Source: Phycisphaeraceae bacterium (GTDB taxonomy: Bacteria > Planctomycetota > Phycisphaerae > Phycisphaerales > UBA1924). From it: 64,000 nt of DNA. How positions within the stretch are numbered: position 1 is the stretch's first letter; each line of letters starts with the position of its first letter. The DNA is taken from contig CP054186.1 of the NCBI GenBank assembly GCA_015200025.1, positions 248,001-312,000 on the forward strand. The letters run 5' to 3'. The position numbers and the translations under genes are program-made. Below, piece by piece: positions 1 through 7,476 of this stretch. The notes beneath the pieces were generated by a model. It was not told where the DNA came from and did no database searches. It saw only the letters and a program-made list of their open reading frames with translations.

Positions 1-156
1 TTTATGGTATCCAGGCTGAATCCAGTCACCGAGATTCCCACCCTGACCGTGGACCATCACCACGATCGGCTTGTTCCGGTCCTTCGTGTCTTCGAAAGAG
101 GCCCTGCCGATCCTCGCCTTGCCTTGATGCGAAAACGTGTATCGGATGTCCGTCAT
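1..156 (-). CDS. alpha/beta hydrolase family protein, N-terminal 52 residues (cut by window start)
   Basis: Reading the minus strand from an ATG at 156-154, 52 codons run open to base 1. The protein begins MTDIRYTFSHQGKARIG and contains IVVMVHGQGGNLGDW, the beta strand plus HG-x-GG oxyanion-hole turn found near the start of alpha/beta hydrolases. The nucleophile elbow and the catalytic Asp and His would lie outside the window, so esterase, lipase or haloperoxidase-like activity cannot be distinguished. The gene is transcribed away from the ABC exporter genes' far side; no clear Shine-Dalgarno is seen before the ATG, and an AT-rich patch at 276-300 is the only promoter-like stretch upstream. 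Confidence 0.7.
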   Translation of the reverse strand, partial: MTDIRYTFSHQGKARIGRASFEDTKDRNKPIVVMVHGQGGNLGDWIQPGYHK

Positions 157-556
157 TTGATACCCTCGCGTATGCGTCGCCCCGCTGACGCCTGACCACG
201 CCAGGCCGTAGCGCCGACGACTGTGCTCATGGCGAGGGAAACCCGGGGAAGCCCCGAACCTTGACCGGTCCGAACATAAAATCACAAAATCGACAACCGC
301 CGCCGCTCCATCACGGCATAGGTACTTGTCATTCCAATGCTTACGATCGACCGTGAGTTCCGCCGCCGTGGGCGAGCCTCGTGCCGCCCGCGTGCGCGCC
401 GAATGCGAGACGCGCCACGATCCGTCCTGCCGCGTTCCTCAGGGTCGGGCATACTTCCGGGCCTCCCCCGGCGCGGGCCCGCCAGCGGGGCCGTAAAGCC
501 CACCGTGAAGAATTCCACCCGCCGCGCGCACGGACCCGGCGCGCCGGAGCGTCCCG
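157..556. other. 400-base intergenic stretch with no supported gene
   Basis: Lies between the start of the hydrolase gene and the 3' end of the ABC permease, both on the minus strand. Open frames cross it on both strands, but they are rich in Arg and Pro with no recognisable motif and run into the permease in another frame. The only compositional feature is an AT-rich patch at about 276-300, which could hold the hydrolase promoter. I see no tRNA fold or intrinsic terminator. Confidence 0.4.
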
Positions 557-1867
557 TCACGTCGTCCATTTCATCGCGCGGACGCCGACCACCCACCCCG
601 CGGCCCCGAACCCGATCAGGACCACGCACGGCAGGGCCATCTCGCCCGGCGAGAACCCACGCCACAACGCCCCCTCGATCGCCCGCGTCGCCCACGTGAA
701 TGGGCTGATCATCCCGGCCGTCTGCATCCACCCCGGGAGCATGAACAAGGGGACCGTGCCCCCTCCGATCATGGTCAGGATCAGGATCAGAGCCCGCCCG
801 AATCCCTCGGCCCCCGGCCCGGTCTGGCTGATCCCCGCGACGAACATCATGACGCCCGCGAACCCGACCGACGAACACAGGACGGCGAGGCCCATCATCG
901 CCCAGGCGGACGGGCCGTCGAGGCGGATCCCGAACACGAGCATCCCGAACCCCAGCAGCATGGCTTGGACGAGCAGACAGGCGACGAAGCAGGCCAGGGC
1001 CTTGCCGAGAAGGATGGTGCCGCGCGAGATCGGGGCGGTGGTGAGGCGTACGAGCGTGCCCCGCGTGCGTTCGTGCGCGAGCGAGACGCCGAAGCCCATC
1101 ACGCAGCCCATCAAACCCCAGACGATGCCCTGGGGGAACGAGACCTCGTACGAGTTTTTGGGACGCCCCGCGAGGTCCCGCGTCAACTCCTCCACCTTCA
1201 CGTCCACCGGCGAGAACCCCCCCACTCCCCCTCCCTCCCCCGCCCTTCCACTCTCATCCGGCGCGGCATCATCGGCGGATTCCATGCGTTCGTAGAACAC
1301 GCCCAGATCGTCCAGCAGGGTGCCCAGGGCCTCGCCGCGCGGGCCGGCGACCGGCTCGCGCGCCAGCCGATCCCGCGCGAGGGCGAGCCGGTCACGCCAG
1401 CCCTCGCCGGAGAAGAGGCCGGTCATCCGGCGGAACGCGATCTCGTTGAGTTTGCCCGTCAGCAGCCCCGCCTCGGCGCGGCGTGACGGATCGACCTTCG
1501 CCCGGATCGGGAGCGACCGGCCCGCGAACAGCCCGTCGGAGGCCTCGCCGAAACCCTCGGGGAGGAAGACCAACGCCGTCGTCTTCCCCTGACGCACGAG
1601 CGATTCGGCCTGCCCCATGGACATGGGCCCGCCCACCGCGAGGGCCTCATCGGCCCGGAGTGACTCGACGAACGCCAGCGAGGCCGGCGTCCGGTCCTCG
1701 TCGACGACGGCGACGGTCATCCGCCCCCGCCCCTCGCCGCCGCCCCCGAAAATGCTCCCGAAGAACATCGCGAACAGCAGCGGGAACACGAACACGAAGA
1801 ACGCGTTGACGCGGTCCCGCAGGAGCAGGCGGAGGTCGTTCATCGCGATGGACAGCGCGGGGCTCAT
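557..1867 (-). CDS. ABC-2 type transporter permease
   Basis: A 436-residue membrane protein with the usual ABC-2 exporter layout: an N-terminal amphipathic stretch and first membrane segment (about residues 15-37, NAFFVFVFPLLFAMFFGSIF), a large external domain of about 180 residues, then five hydrophobic segments in the C-terminal half, including the typical glycine-rich LTMIGGGTVPLFMLPGWM and a final segment before the basic tail. Its start codon overlaps the stop of the upstream ATPase gene by four bases (ATGA), so the two are translationally coupled and form one exporter. The cargo cannot be told; drug, lipid or polysaccharide export are all possible for this DrrB/YhgE-like family. Confidence 0.88.
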   Translation of the reverse strand: MSPALSIAMNDLRLLLRDRVNAFFVFVFPLLFAMFFGSIFGGGGEGRGRMTVAVVDEDRTPASLAFVESLRADEALAVGGPMSMGQAESLVRQGKTTALVFLPEGFGEASDGLFAGRSLPIRAKVDPSRRAEAGLLTGKLNEIAFRRMTGLFSGEGWRDRLALARDRLAREPVAGPRGEALGTLLDDLGVFYERMESADDAAPDESGRAGEGGGVGGFSPVDVKVEELTRDLAGRPKNSYEVSFPQGIVWGLMGCVMGFGVSLAHERTRGTLVRLTTAPISRGTILLGKALACFVACLLVQAMLLGFGMLVFGIRLDGPSAWAMMGLAVLCSSVGFAGVMMFVAGISQTGPGAEGFGRALILILTMIGGGTVPLFMLPGWMQTAGMISPFTWATRAIEGALWRGFSPGEMALPCVVLIGFGAAGWVVGVRAMKWTT

Positions 1868-2727
1868 GCGTCGCGGAGGCTCCGGCCCGTCAGGGTGAGA
1901 AAGACCGTTTCGAGGTCGGGGCGATCGACACGGACGGCGGTGATGTCGCCGCCCGAGGCCATCGCCTCGCGGAGCGTCCTCGCCGGGTCCTTCGTGGGGA
2001 CGGCGTCCGACCGCGCGTGATCGCCCCGCCCGCGGGTGATGGTGACCGTGGTGTCGCCCCCGTGGCGGGCGATCAGTTCATGGACCGTGCCCAGGTCGAG
2101 CAACCGCCCCCGGTCGATCACCGCGACGCGGTCGCAGAGCTTCTCCGCCTCCTCCATGTAGTGTGTCGTGTAGACCACCGTGCGCCCACGCTGGGCGAGG
2201 CGGCGGACCATCCCCAGGATGTTGTCGCGGCTCTGCGGGTCGACCCCGGCGGTGGGCTCGTCGAGGACGATGAGCGACGGGTCGTGCACGATCCCCGCCG
2301 CGAGGTTGAGCCGGCGCTTCATCCCGCCGCTGTACGTCCCCGCCCGGTCGGCGGCCCGATCGAGCAGCCCGACGGCCTCGAGCGCCTCGTCGGCCTTGCG
2401 GCGCCGCTCGGCCCGGCCCAGCCCGAACAGCCCGGCGAAAAACGCCAGGTTTTCGCGCCCGGTCAGGTCGTCGTAGACCGCCAGGCTCTGGGGCGCCACG
2501 CCGATCACCCGGCGGGCCGCGGGGTCGGTGGGCGGGCCCAGCCCCCGGATCTCGACGCGCCCGGCGTCGGGCGAGAGCAGGCCGACGGCGAGGTGGATCG
2601 TGGTGCTCTTCCCGGCGCCGTTGGGGCCCAGGAGCCCGAAGACCTCGCCCGGGTTCACCGCGAGCGAGACCCCATCGACCGCGAGGGTCGGGCCGAAGGA
2701 CTTTCGGAGGCCGTCGAGCCTGAGCAC
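1864..2727 (-). CDS. ABC transporter ATP-binding protein
   Basis: A 287-residue ATPase that would energise the ABC-2 permease encoded directly downstream. Walker A is LGPNGAGKST (about residues 34-43), the signature is YSGGMKRRL (about 134-142), Walker B is LIVLDEPTAGVD (about 154-165), and the switch histidine follows in TTHYMEEA. The approximately 60-residue tail after the nucleotide domain, ending LTLTGRSLRDA, is typical of DrrA/CcmA-type exporter ATPases. The gene diverges from kdsA across only 48 bases, so promoters for both strands must share that gap. Confidence 0.93.
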   Translation of the reverse strand: MLRLDGLRKSFGPTLAVDGVSLAVNPGEVFGLLGPNGAGKSTTIHLAVGLLSPDAGRVEIRGLGPPTDPAARRVIGVAPQSLAVYDDLTGRENLAFFAGLFGLGRAERRRKADEALEAVGLLDRAADRAGTYSGGMKRRLNLAAGIVHDPSLIVLDEPTAGVDPQSRDNILGMVRRLAQRGRTVVYTTHYMEEAEKLCDRVAVIDRGRLLDLGTVHELIARHGGDTTVTITRGRGDHARSDAVPTKDPARTLREAMASGGDITAVRVDRPDLETVFLTLTGRSLRDA

Positions 2728-2775
2728 GGGCGAAGGATACTCGATGCGGGGGGTGTTCGCCCCCTACCGTCCGGC

Positions 2776-3630
2776 ATGAGTCGGACGTGCCGTGCCGGGA
2801 GTGTGGAGATCGGGCCGGGGAAGCCGCTGGCGGTGATCGCCGGGCCGTGCGTGCTCGAGTCGCTGGAGTTGGGGCTGGAGATCGGGCGCACGGTGCGCGA
2901 CGCGTGCCGGGGCCTGGGGCTGGGGTACGTGTTCAAGGCGTCGTTCGACAAGGCCAACCGCAGCTCGATCCACTCGGCGCGGGGGCCCGGGCTGGAGCGC
3001 GGGCTGGCGTGGCTCGCGTCGATCCGCGAGACCCTGGGCGTCCCGGTGACGACGGACATCCACGAGGCCTCGCAGGCCGAGGCCGCGGCCCGCGCGGTGG
3101 ACCTGATCCAGATCCCCGCGTTCCTCTGCCGGCAGACGGACCTGTTGCTGGCGGCGGGGCGCTCGGCGGCGGCGCACGGGCGCGGGGTCAACGTCAAGAA
3201 GGGGCAGTTCATGGCCCCGTCGGAGATGATGGGCGTGGTCAAAAAGCTCGGCGAGGCCGGGTGCGTCAACGTGATGCTCACCGAACGGGGGACCTTTTTC
3301 GGGTACCACCGCCTGGTGACGGATTTCATCGGGCTGGGGGACCTGATGGAGTTGCCCGCGCCGGGGGGCGGCCCGCCGGTGTGCTACGACGCGACGCACT
3401 CGACGCAGCTCCCCGGGTCGGGCGAACAGACCGGGGGGAGGCCCGAGCGAGCGCCGATGCTGGCGCGGGCGGCGGTCGCGGCCGGGGTCCACGCGCTGTT
3501 CCTGGAGTGCCACCCCGAGCCGAGCCGGAGCATGAGCGACGCGAGCACGACCCTGCCGCTCGCGTCGATCCCCGGTCTCCTCGCGAGCGTGGCGAGGGTC
3601 CGCCGGGCGGCGGCCGGGGAGGGGGCGTGA
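2776..3630 (+). CDS. kdsA: 3-deoxy-8-phosphooctulonate (Kdo-8-phosphate) synthase
   Basis: Condenses phosphoenolpyruvate with arabinose 5-phosphate to give Kdo-8-P, the cytoplasmic committed step to the Kdo of LPS inner core. The 284-residue product starts MSRTCRAGS and has the family motifs AGPCVLES, FKASFDKANRSS, NVKKGQFMAP, ERGTFFGYHRL, DATHSTQLPG and ECHPEPSRSMSD. The Cys in AGPC, His in DATHS, Glu in LECHP and Asp in SMSD match the metal ligands of the metal-dependent class (Aquifex type) rather than the metal-free enterobacterial class, which has Asn for that Cys. The frame is open far upstream, but only through antisense of the ABC ATPase, so the ATG at 2776 is preferred. The stop overlaps the next start. 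Confidence 0.95.
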   Translation: MSRTCRAGSVEIGPGKPLAVIAGPCVLESLELGLEIGRTVRDACRGLGLGYVFKASFDKANRSSIHSARGPGLERGLAWLASIRETLGVPVTTDIHEASQAEAAARAVDLIQIPAFLCRQTDLLLAAGRSAAAHGRGVNVKKGQFMAPSEMMGVVKKLGEAGCVNVMLTERGTFFGYHRLVTDFIGLGDLMELPAPGGGPPVCYDATHSTQLPGSGEQTGGRPERAPMLARAAVAAGVHALFLECHPEPSRSMSDASTTLPLASIPGLLASVARVRRAAAGEGA

Positions 3631-4553
3631 AGCGTCCCGACCCGGCGCTTAAGGGCGAGGTCGGCCCGTATGCGCGGACCAAAGACCGCATCAACCGGCA
3701 GACCATCGCGCTCATTCTGATCCCGATCGTCCTGTGCGGGGCGGCGCTCGGGCTCTCGATCTACCTCCGGGTCACCGGGCGTCTGCCGCCCCCGTCGGCG
3801 GACATGCTCTTCTGGGGGGCCGTTGTCTCGGCGGGGGTGATCGTGGTGGTCGTACCGCTCACCACGGTCGCCCGTCTGATGCGGGCGAGCGCCGACAACC
3901 GCGCGGGGATGTCGCGGGCGTTGCGGGGGGTCGGGCTCGAGATCAACACCAAGCCCACGAAGGAGGAGAAAGAACGCTACTTCCGCGGCTTCGGGAAGGA
4001 CGGGGCGATCAAAGGGGCGGCCAAGGGGATCGTGTGGGGGTGCGAGGGCACGGTGGATGGGTCGCCGCTCCGCGTGTTCCGCCACAAGCACGTCGTCAAC
4101 GCGGGGACCAACGCCGCCCACGTCGTCGACCAGCAGGTCGCAGCGACGGACTGCCCGCCCCAGTGGCCCCTGCTCCGGGCCTGGAGGCCCGGGACGAACC
4201 TCGAACGCTGGCTGCGCGGGGTGTGGCTGATCAAATCGGTGGCGGGGGAGAAGCCCACGCTCGAGAACGAGACGTTCAACGAGGCCTTCGCGGTCTCGTG
4301 CGACGACATGGGGTTCGCGGAGCTGGTGCTCTCGCCCGAGGTGCAGGCGAGACTGCTGACGCTCCCGGCGGGGGTGTGGGTGAGCCTGGGCAACGGGATC
4401 GCCGCGGTGATCGCCAAGGGCGAGTGGGACGCGACGTTCACGGAACGACTGGCGCGCGAGCCCTCGGCGTTGCTCGGGATGCTCCCCGAGGAACTCTGGT
4501 CGTGGACCCCGTCGGATGTTCCCGAGATCCCCAACGAGAACGGGCCGACCTGA
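3627..4553 (+). CDS. two-span membrane protein of unknown function, co-translated with kdsA
   Basis: A 308-residue protein from a GTG that overlaps the kdsA stop (GTGA). Two hydrophobic segments lie at about residues 26-47 and 59-81, followed by a soluble cytoplasmic domain of about 220 residues that I do not recognise. The domain contains a KPTKEEKERYFRGFG segment shortly after the second span and reads like a protein that reports on a stored value (VWVSLGNGIAAVIAKGEW), with no catalytic motif visible. Coupling to kdsA suggests, but does not prove, an envelope role. It converges on rpmA with 57 bases between stops. Confidence 0.75.
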   Translation: MKRPDPALKGEVGPYARTKDRINRQTIALILIPIVLCGAALGLSIYLRVTGRLPPPSADMLFWGAVVSAGVIVVVVPLTTVARLMRASADNRAGMSRALRGVGLEINTKPTKEEKERYFRGFGKDGAIKGAAKGIVWGCEGTVDGSPLRVFRHKHVVNAGTNAAHVVDQQVAATDCPPQWPLLRAWRPGTNLERWLRGVWLIKSVAGEKPTLENETFNEAFAVSCDDMGFAELVLSPEVQARLLTLPAGVWVSLGNGIAAVIAKGEWDATFTERLAREPSALLGMLPEELWSWTPSDVPEIPNENGPT

Positions 4554-4610
4554 GAGGCCGGCCCGCGTGGTGTGCGTGCTTTCGTCGCGCCCCGTAGGGG
4601 GCGAGTCCGA

Positions 4611-4889
4611 TCAGTTGTTCTTGAGCCACACGGGGCAGGGGGCTTTGGTGTCGTCGGGGACGACGTGGACCTTGCGGCCACGGAAGAGGACCTTCCCGGT
4701 GGCGACGGCGTAGAGGGTGTTGTCCGCGCCGATTTTGACGTTGAAGCCCGGGGTAAAGGGCGTCCCGACCTGGCGGATGATGATCGCGCCGGGCTTGGCG
4801 GCTTCGCCGCCGAAGAGCTTGACGCCGCGGTACTGCGGGTTGGAGTCGCGGCCGTTCTTGGTTGAACCTTGGCCTTTCTTGTGCGCCAT
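4611..4889 (-). CDS. rpmA: 50S ribosomal protein L27
   Basis: A 92-residue protein beginning [16 protein letters not shown], the near-invariant N-terminus of bL27, which reaches the peptidyl-transferase centre and stabilises tRNA binding. [19 protein letters not shown] and the following [13 protein letters not shown] match the family core. The frame extends 39 codons upstream, but the MAHKKG start is unmistakable. No rplU (L21) is adjacent, although the two are neighbours in most bacteria. The leader is about 85-90 bases long with a -10-like TAATAT at 4983-4978. Confidence 0.97.
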   Translation of the reverse strand: MAHKKGQGSTKNGRDSNPQYRGVKLFGGEAAKPGAIIIRQVGTPFTPGFNVKIGADNTLYAVATGKVLFRGRKVHVVPDDTKAPCPVWLKNN

Positions 4890-4977
4890 GACGAGGGTCT
4901 CCATCGGCGGGCCGAGGCCCGGGGTCGAGCGGTACGAGCAACGCGCGGGCGAGCCAAGCCCGTCCGCGGGGGTTGAG

Positions 4978-4983
4978 ATATTA
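4978..4983 (-). promoter_or_regulatory. candidate -10 element of the rpmA promoter
   Basis: On the minus strand TAATAT is read from 4983 to 4978, about 90 bases before the rpmA ATG. A partial -35-like TGACCT lies 16 bases further upstream. It is the only good -10 match in this intergenic region, but has not been weighed against background. Confidence 0.4.
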
Positions 4984-5069
4984 GGCAACCTCGGGGGTGA
5001 GGTCACGGCGGGCCGCCCGACCGACTGTTTCCCGAATCGGGAGGAACAGCGGGTGCGACGCCGGGCGGG

Positions 5070-5735
5070 TTATCGCATGACCCAGGTGGACTCGAAGGCG
5101 TCGATGGGCTCGGGTCCGCGGGCGGTGACGTCGCCCGGGGTGAAGTAGCGGACGCGGAGGGTCTTGTAGAGGGGAACGACCACGCGCTTGCCGGTGTCGG
5201 GGTCGGTGTAGGCGTCGGTCTGGACTTCGCCCGAGAACCCGGAGGCGAAAATATCGAGATGGGTGATGTCGAGGTCGCCGGCCTTGAAGATCACGAGCCC
5301 GTCGCGGGCGTTCTGATCGCCCTGGAGGAGGACGCCCAGGATGCTGATCTGGTCCTCGAGCCAGGGGTTATCGAGCATGGTCATGATGTCGCGGGAGACG
5401 TCGAGGGGGACGCCGCGGCCGGAACGGATGACCTCGCCCTGATCGGTGGCGAGCTCGAAACTGGGGGCGAAAAGGAGGTCCTCGCCGGTTTTATTGGTGA
5501 CTCGGTACGTGAGGTAGAAATACCGCTGGATCGAGCCGTCGGCCTGCTTGAACTGGGCGAGGCGGAGCGGGCCGACCTTGACGTCGAGCTGCCAGCGGCG
5601 AGGGACGGGGTCGGGCTCGGGGGCCAACAGGGCCGGGGCGGCGGGAGCGGCGTACGCCGCGGAGAGCCCGACCACGCCGGCGGCCAGCGCGAGCGCGGTG
5701 AGGATCGATCGGCGGCAGGAAACCCATGTCGGCAT
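5070..5735 (-). CDS. secreted protein of unknown function
   Basis: A 221-residue protein with a signal peptide: a basic N-terminus (SCRRS), a hydrophobic run LTALALAAGVVGLSAAYA (about residues 13-30) and an AYA/APAAP cleavage region. The mature part has the look of a single beta-rich domain with YFYLTYRVTNKTGEDLLFAPSFEL near its start. This stretch, about the balance between inherited and free function of text-like terms, resembles planctomycete exported proteins, but I cannot name a family. It has its own promoter (see 5782-5811) and is divergent from the acetyltransferase gene. Confidence 0.75.
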   Translation of the reverse strand: MPTWVSCRRSILTALALAAGVVGLSAAYAAPAAPALLAPEPDPVPRRWQLDVKVGPLRLAQFKQADGSIQRYFYLTYRVTNKTGEDLLFAPSFELATDQGEVIRSGRGVPLDVSRDIMTMLDNPWLEDQISILGVLLQGDQNARDGLVIFKAGDLDITHLDIFASGFSGEVQTDAYTDPDTGKRVVVPLYKTLRVRYFTPGDVTARGPEPIDAFESTWVMR

Positions 5736-5781
5736 GCGGAAGTTCTCCAGAGCGGTCCGTCCCCGCGGGACGATGAACCCT

Positions 5782-5811
5782 AGTCTACAGCGTCGTGGGC
5801 GGTTGTTCCAA
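5782..5811 (-). promoter_or_regulatory. candidate sigma70-type promoter for the secreted protein gene
   Basis: On the minus strand TTGGAA (5811-5806), an 18-base spacer, then TAGACT (5787-5782). The -10 ends about 46 bases before the ATG at 5735, leaving room for a leader of about 40 bases. Both hexamers fit the consensus reasonably and this is an intergenic, divergent region. Confidence 0.5.
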
Positions 5812-5872
5812 TCGCCCCCCCATCCACCCTCCCCGCCCGATCACCCCCGACCCACGCCGTGGCCCAGGAGGA

Positions 5873-6970
5873 ATGACGTGGGGCGGAGGAAGGAGTTCCC
5901 AGACCCTGCAACCCCGTGCGCCCCATCCCGTGAGCACGCCCCAACGAACTCCCTGCCCTCCGACGGTCCCGGGCGACGCGACGGCGGGAACGCCCGATCG
6001 GCCGGCGGCCCTGGTCCCCCCGGCATGGAGGCTGTCCGCGGCCGAGCGGCTCGTGTCGCAGGCGCAGGCGGATCGTCGGGGGGCGGCGCTGCGGCTCTTG
6101 GCGTCGCACCGGGCGGGGGCGATCGATCTGTCGATCATGGTCGCAACGTTCGAGACGGGCGTGGAGGATCCCCCGCCGGCGCGGCAGGCGTGCCTGATCG
6201 TCGTGTCGTCGGGCCGGACCGGGGCGGTTTTCCTCTCCGAGCCTCACCCGGTGGCCGAGCCGGGCGGCGACGCGGCGGCCCTCCGGGAACGATCGGCGTG
6301 CCTCCTGGCGGCGGAGGGTCACCTCCGCGAGACCCGGCCCGGGGCGGTGTCGCTCCTCCAGGCGTTGCCCAACGAGGGCGAAGAGTGGTTCGCGTCCGCC
6401 TTGCGCGGGGCGGGGTACGTGTACGTCGGGACGCTGAGCTACCTGCGCCGGGCGAGGGGCTCGGCCCGGACTCTACCCGGGGCGCCCGCGTGGCCCGAGG
6501 GGGTCCGACTTCGGACGCTGGCCGACCTGGGCGGGCTCGAACGAGGCCGAGCCATGCTGGTGGACCTGCTGGACCGCACGTACGAGGGGACGCTGGACTG
6601 CCCGGCGTTGTGCGGCCTGAGGCGGACCGAGGACATCCTCGATTCCCACGCGGCGGTCGGGGAGTTCGACACGGGATCGTGGCTCATCCTGGAGCGGGAC
6701 GGGCGGCCCATCGGGTGCGCGCTGGTGTCGTGGTGCCCGGACCAGCGGGTGTCGGAGTTGGTGTACCTGGGGCTGGTACCGCGGGAGCGCGGGCGTGGGC
6801 TGGGGCGGGGGCTGTTGGGGGCGGCGGTGAGAACGGCGATGGCGCGGCGTGAGGCCGAGGCGGTGGTGTGCGCCGTGGACGCGTCGAACACCCCGGCGGT
6901 GTCGGCGTACCGGGGCGCGGGGTTCCGGGCGTTCTCGGGGCGCACGGCGTGGGTCAAGCCGCTGGGATGA
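5873..6970 (+). CDS. GNAT-family N-acetyltransferase with N-terminal partner domain
   Basis: A protein of about 365 residues with an acetyl-CoA-binding GNAT domain at its C-terminus: RERGRGLGRGLL is the pyrophosphate-binding R/Q-x-x-G-x-G/A loop, preceded by the beta strand VSELVYLGLVP and followed by VDASNTPAVSAYRGAGFRAF, the usual end of the fold. The first 190 residues look like a second, degenerate GNAT lobe with no intact loop. Acceptor unknown. The start is uncertain: an AGGAGG at 5866-5871 ends one base before the ATG at 5873, which is too close to be ideal; the frame is open from 5795, and a GTG at 5930 is another choice. Confidence 0.8.
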   Translation: MTWGGGRSSQTLQPRAPHPVSTPQRTPCPPTVPGDATAGTPDRPAALVPPAWRLSAAERLVSQAQADRRGAALRLLASHRAGAIDLSIMVATFETGVEDPPPARQACLIVVSSGRTGAVFLSEPHPVAEPGGDAAALRERSACLLAAEGHLRETRPGAVSLLQALPNEGEEWFASALRGAGYVYVGTLSYLRRARGSARTLPGAPAWPEGVRLRTLADLGGLERGRAMLVDLLDRTYEGTLDCPALCGLRRTEDILDSHAAVGEFDTGSWLILERDGRPIGCALVSWCPDQRVSELVYLGLVPRERGRGLGRGLLGAAVRTAMARREAEAVVCAVDASNTPAVSAYRGAGFRAFSGRTAWVKPLG

Positions 6971-7476
6971 CCGGGCGGCTCGGGTCTCGCAACTGCTTCT
7001 TCGGCCCGGCGTTGCGCGTAATCGTCAGGTTTTTGCACACGGGCTCCCCACGGCGTGCAGCGGGTGTGGGAAAGTTTTTTTAGTGTTGCGCTCAGGCCGG
7101 TTTTTGCGGGGTGCGCGCGGCGGTGTGCGGGGTGATGAGCGCGGCGGGCGTTGTCAACGGGTCGACGGGATACTACGTTGTGCTCCGCGGGTCATGGACC
7201 ACCCGCGATCGGTCAGGGAGTGACCGCAGGACGAATCGAACGGATCGCGGCGAGGCTCGCGCGGGCGGGCCGGGGTCGCGGTGCGCGGTTCGGGACTGGG
7301 ACGGCACGGACGCGGGAGGACGAGGTCGCCGGGGTGGTCCGCCCCGGCGCGTCGAACGGGGCGGCGTCTCGCCCCGTGGGTGCTCCACCGTGACACGATC
7401 CGGCCTGATCGTCGAGACACCGCGCGAGGGGCGTTCGGGGGGCGAGGGAGAGCCCGTCGCGGGGCAGGGGGGCGTG
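6971..7476 (+). other. 506-base region upstream of dnaA: possible terminator, dnaA promoter and origin candidate
   Basis: Follows the acetyltransferase stop and precedes the preferred dnaA start. It holds a run of seven T at 7075-7081 after an imperfect CCCCAC/GTGTGGG pairing (a possible weak terminator), TTTTGCACA at 7031-7039, which fits the loose DnaA-box consensus TTWTNCACA, and TGTGGGAAA at 7065-7073, one mismatch from an inverted box. From about 7111 the dnaA frame is already open, but its translation is low-complexity, so I treat it as leader. No clustered boxes or long AT-rich unwinding element are visible. Confidence 0.3.
7151..7179 (+). promoter_or_regulatory. candidate dnaA promoter
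   Basis: TTGTCA at 7151-7156, a 17-base spacer and TACGTT at 7174-7179. The -35 match is good and the -10 match moderate. If used, the leader before the ATG at 7477 would be almost 300 bases, which would leave room for an earlier start such as the GTG at 7390. Confidence 0.3.

Noticed and set aside
157..556. Riboswitch or tRNA in the first intergenic gap
   Set aside because: No cloverleaf or known riboswitch core is visible by eye; the sequence is GC-rich without clear pairing.
282..878. Minus-strand ORF of 198 codons upstream of and overlapping the ABC permease end
   Set aside because: Arg/Gly/Asp-rich translation with no motif; most of it is another frame of the permease gene.
2017..2775. 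N-terminal extension of the kdsA frame by 253 codons
   Set aside because: It is antisense to the ABC ATPase gene, and the family similarity of KdsA begins right after the ATG at 2776.
4554..4610. Terminator between the membrane protein gene and rpmA
   Set aside because: The GCGCCCC/GGGGGCG pairing near 4593-4612 is imperfect and lacks a T run on either strand.
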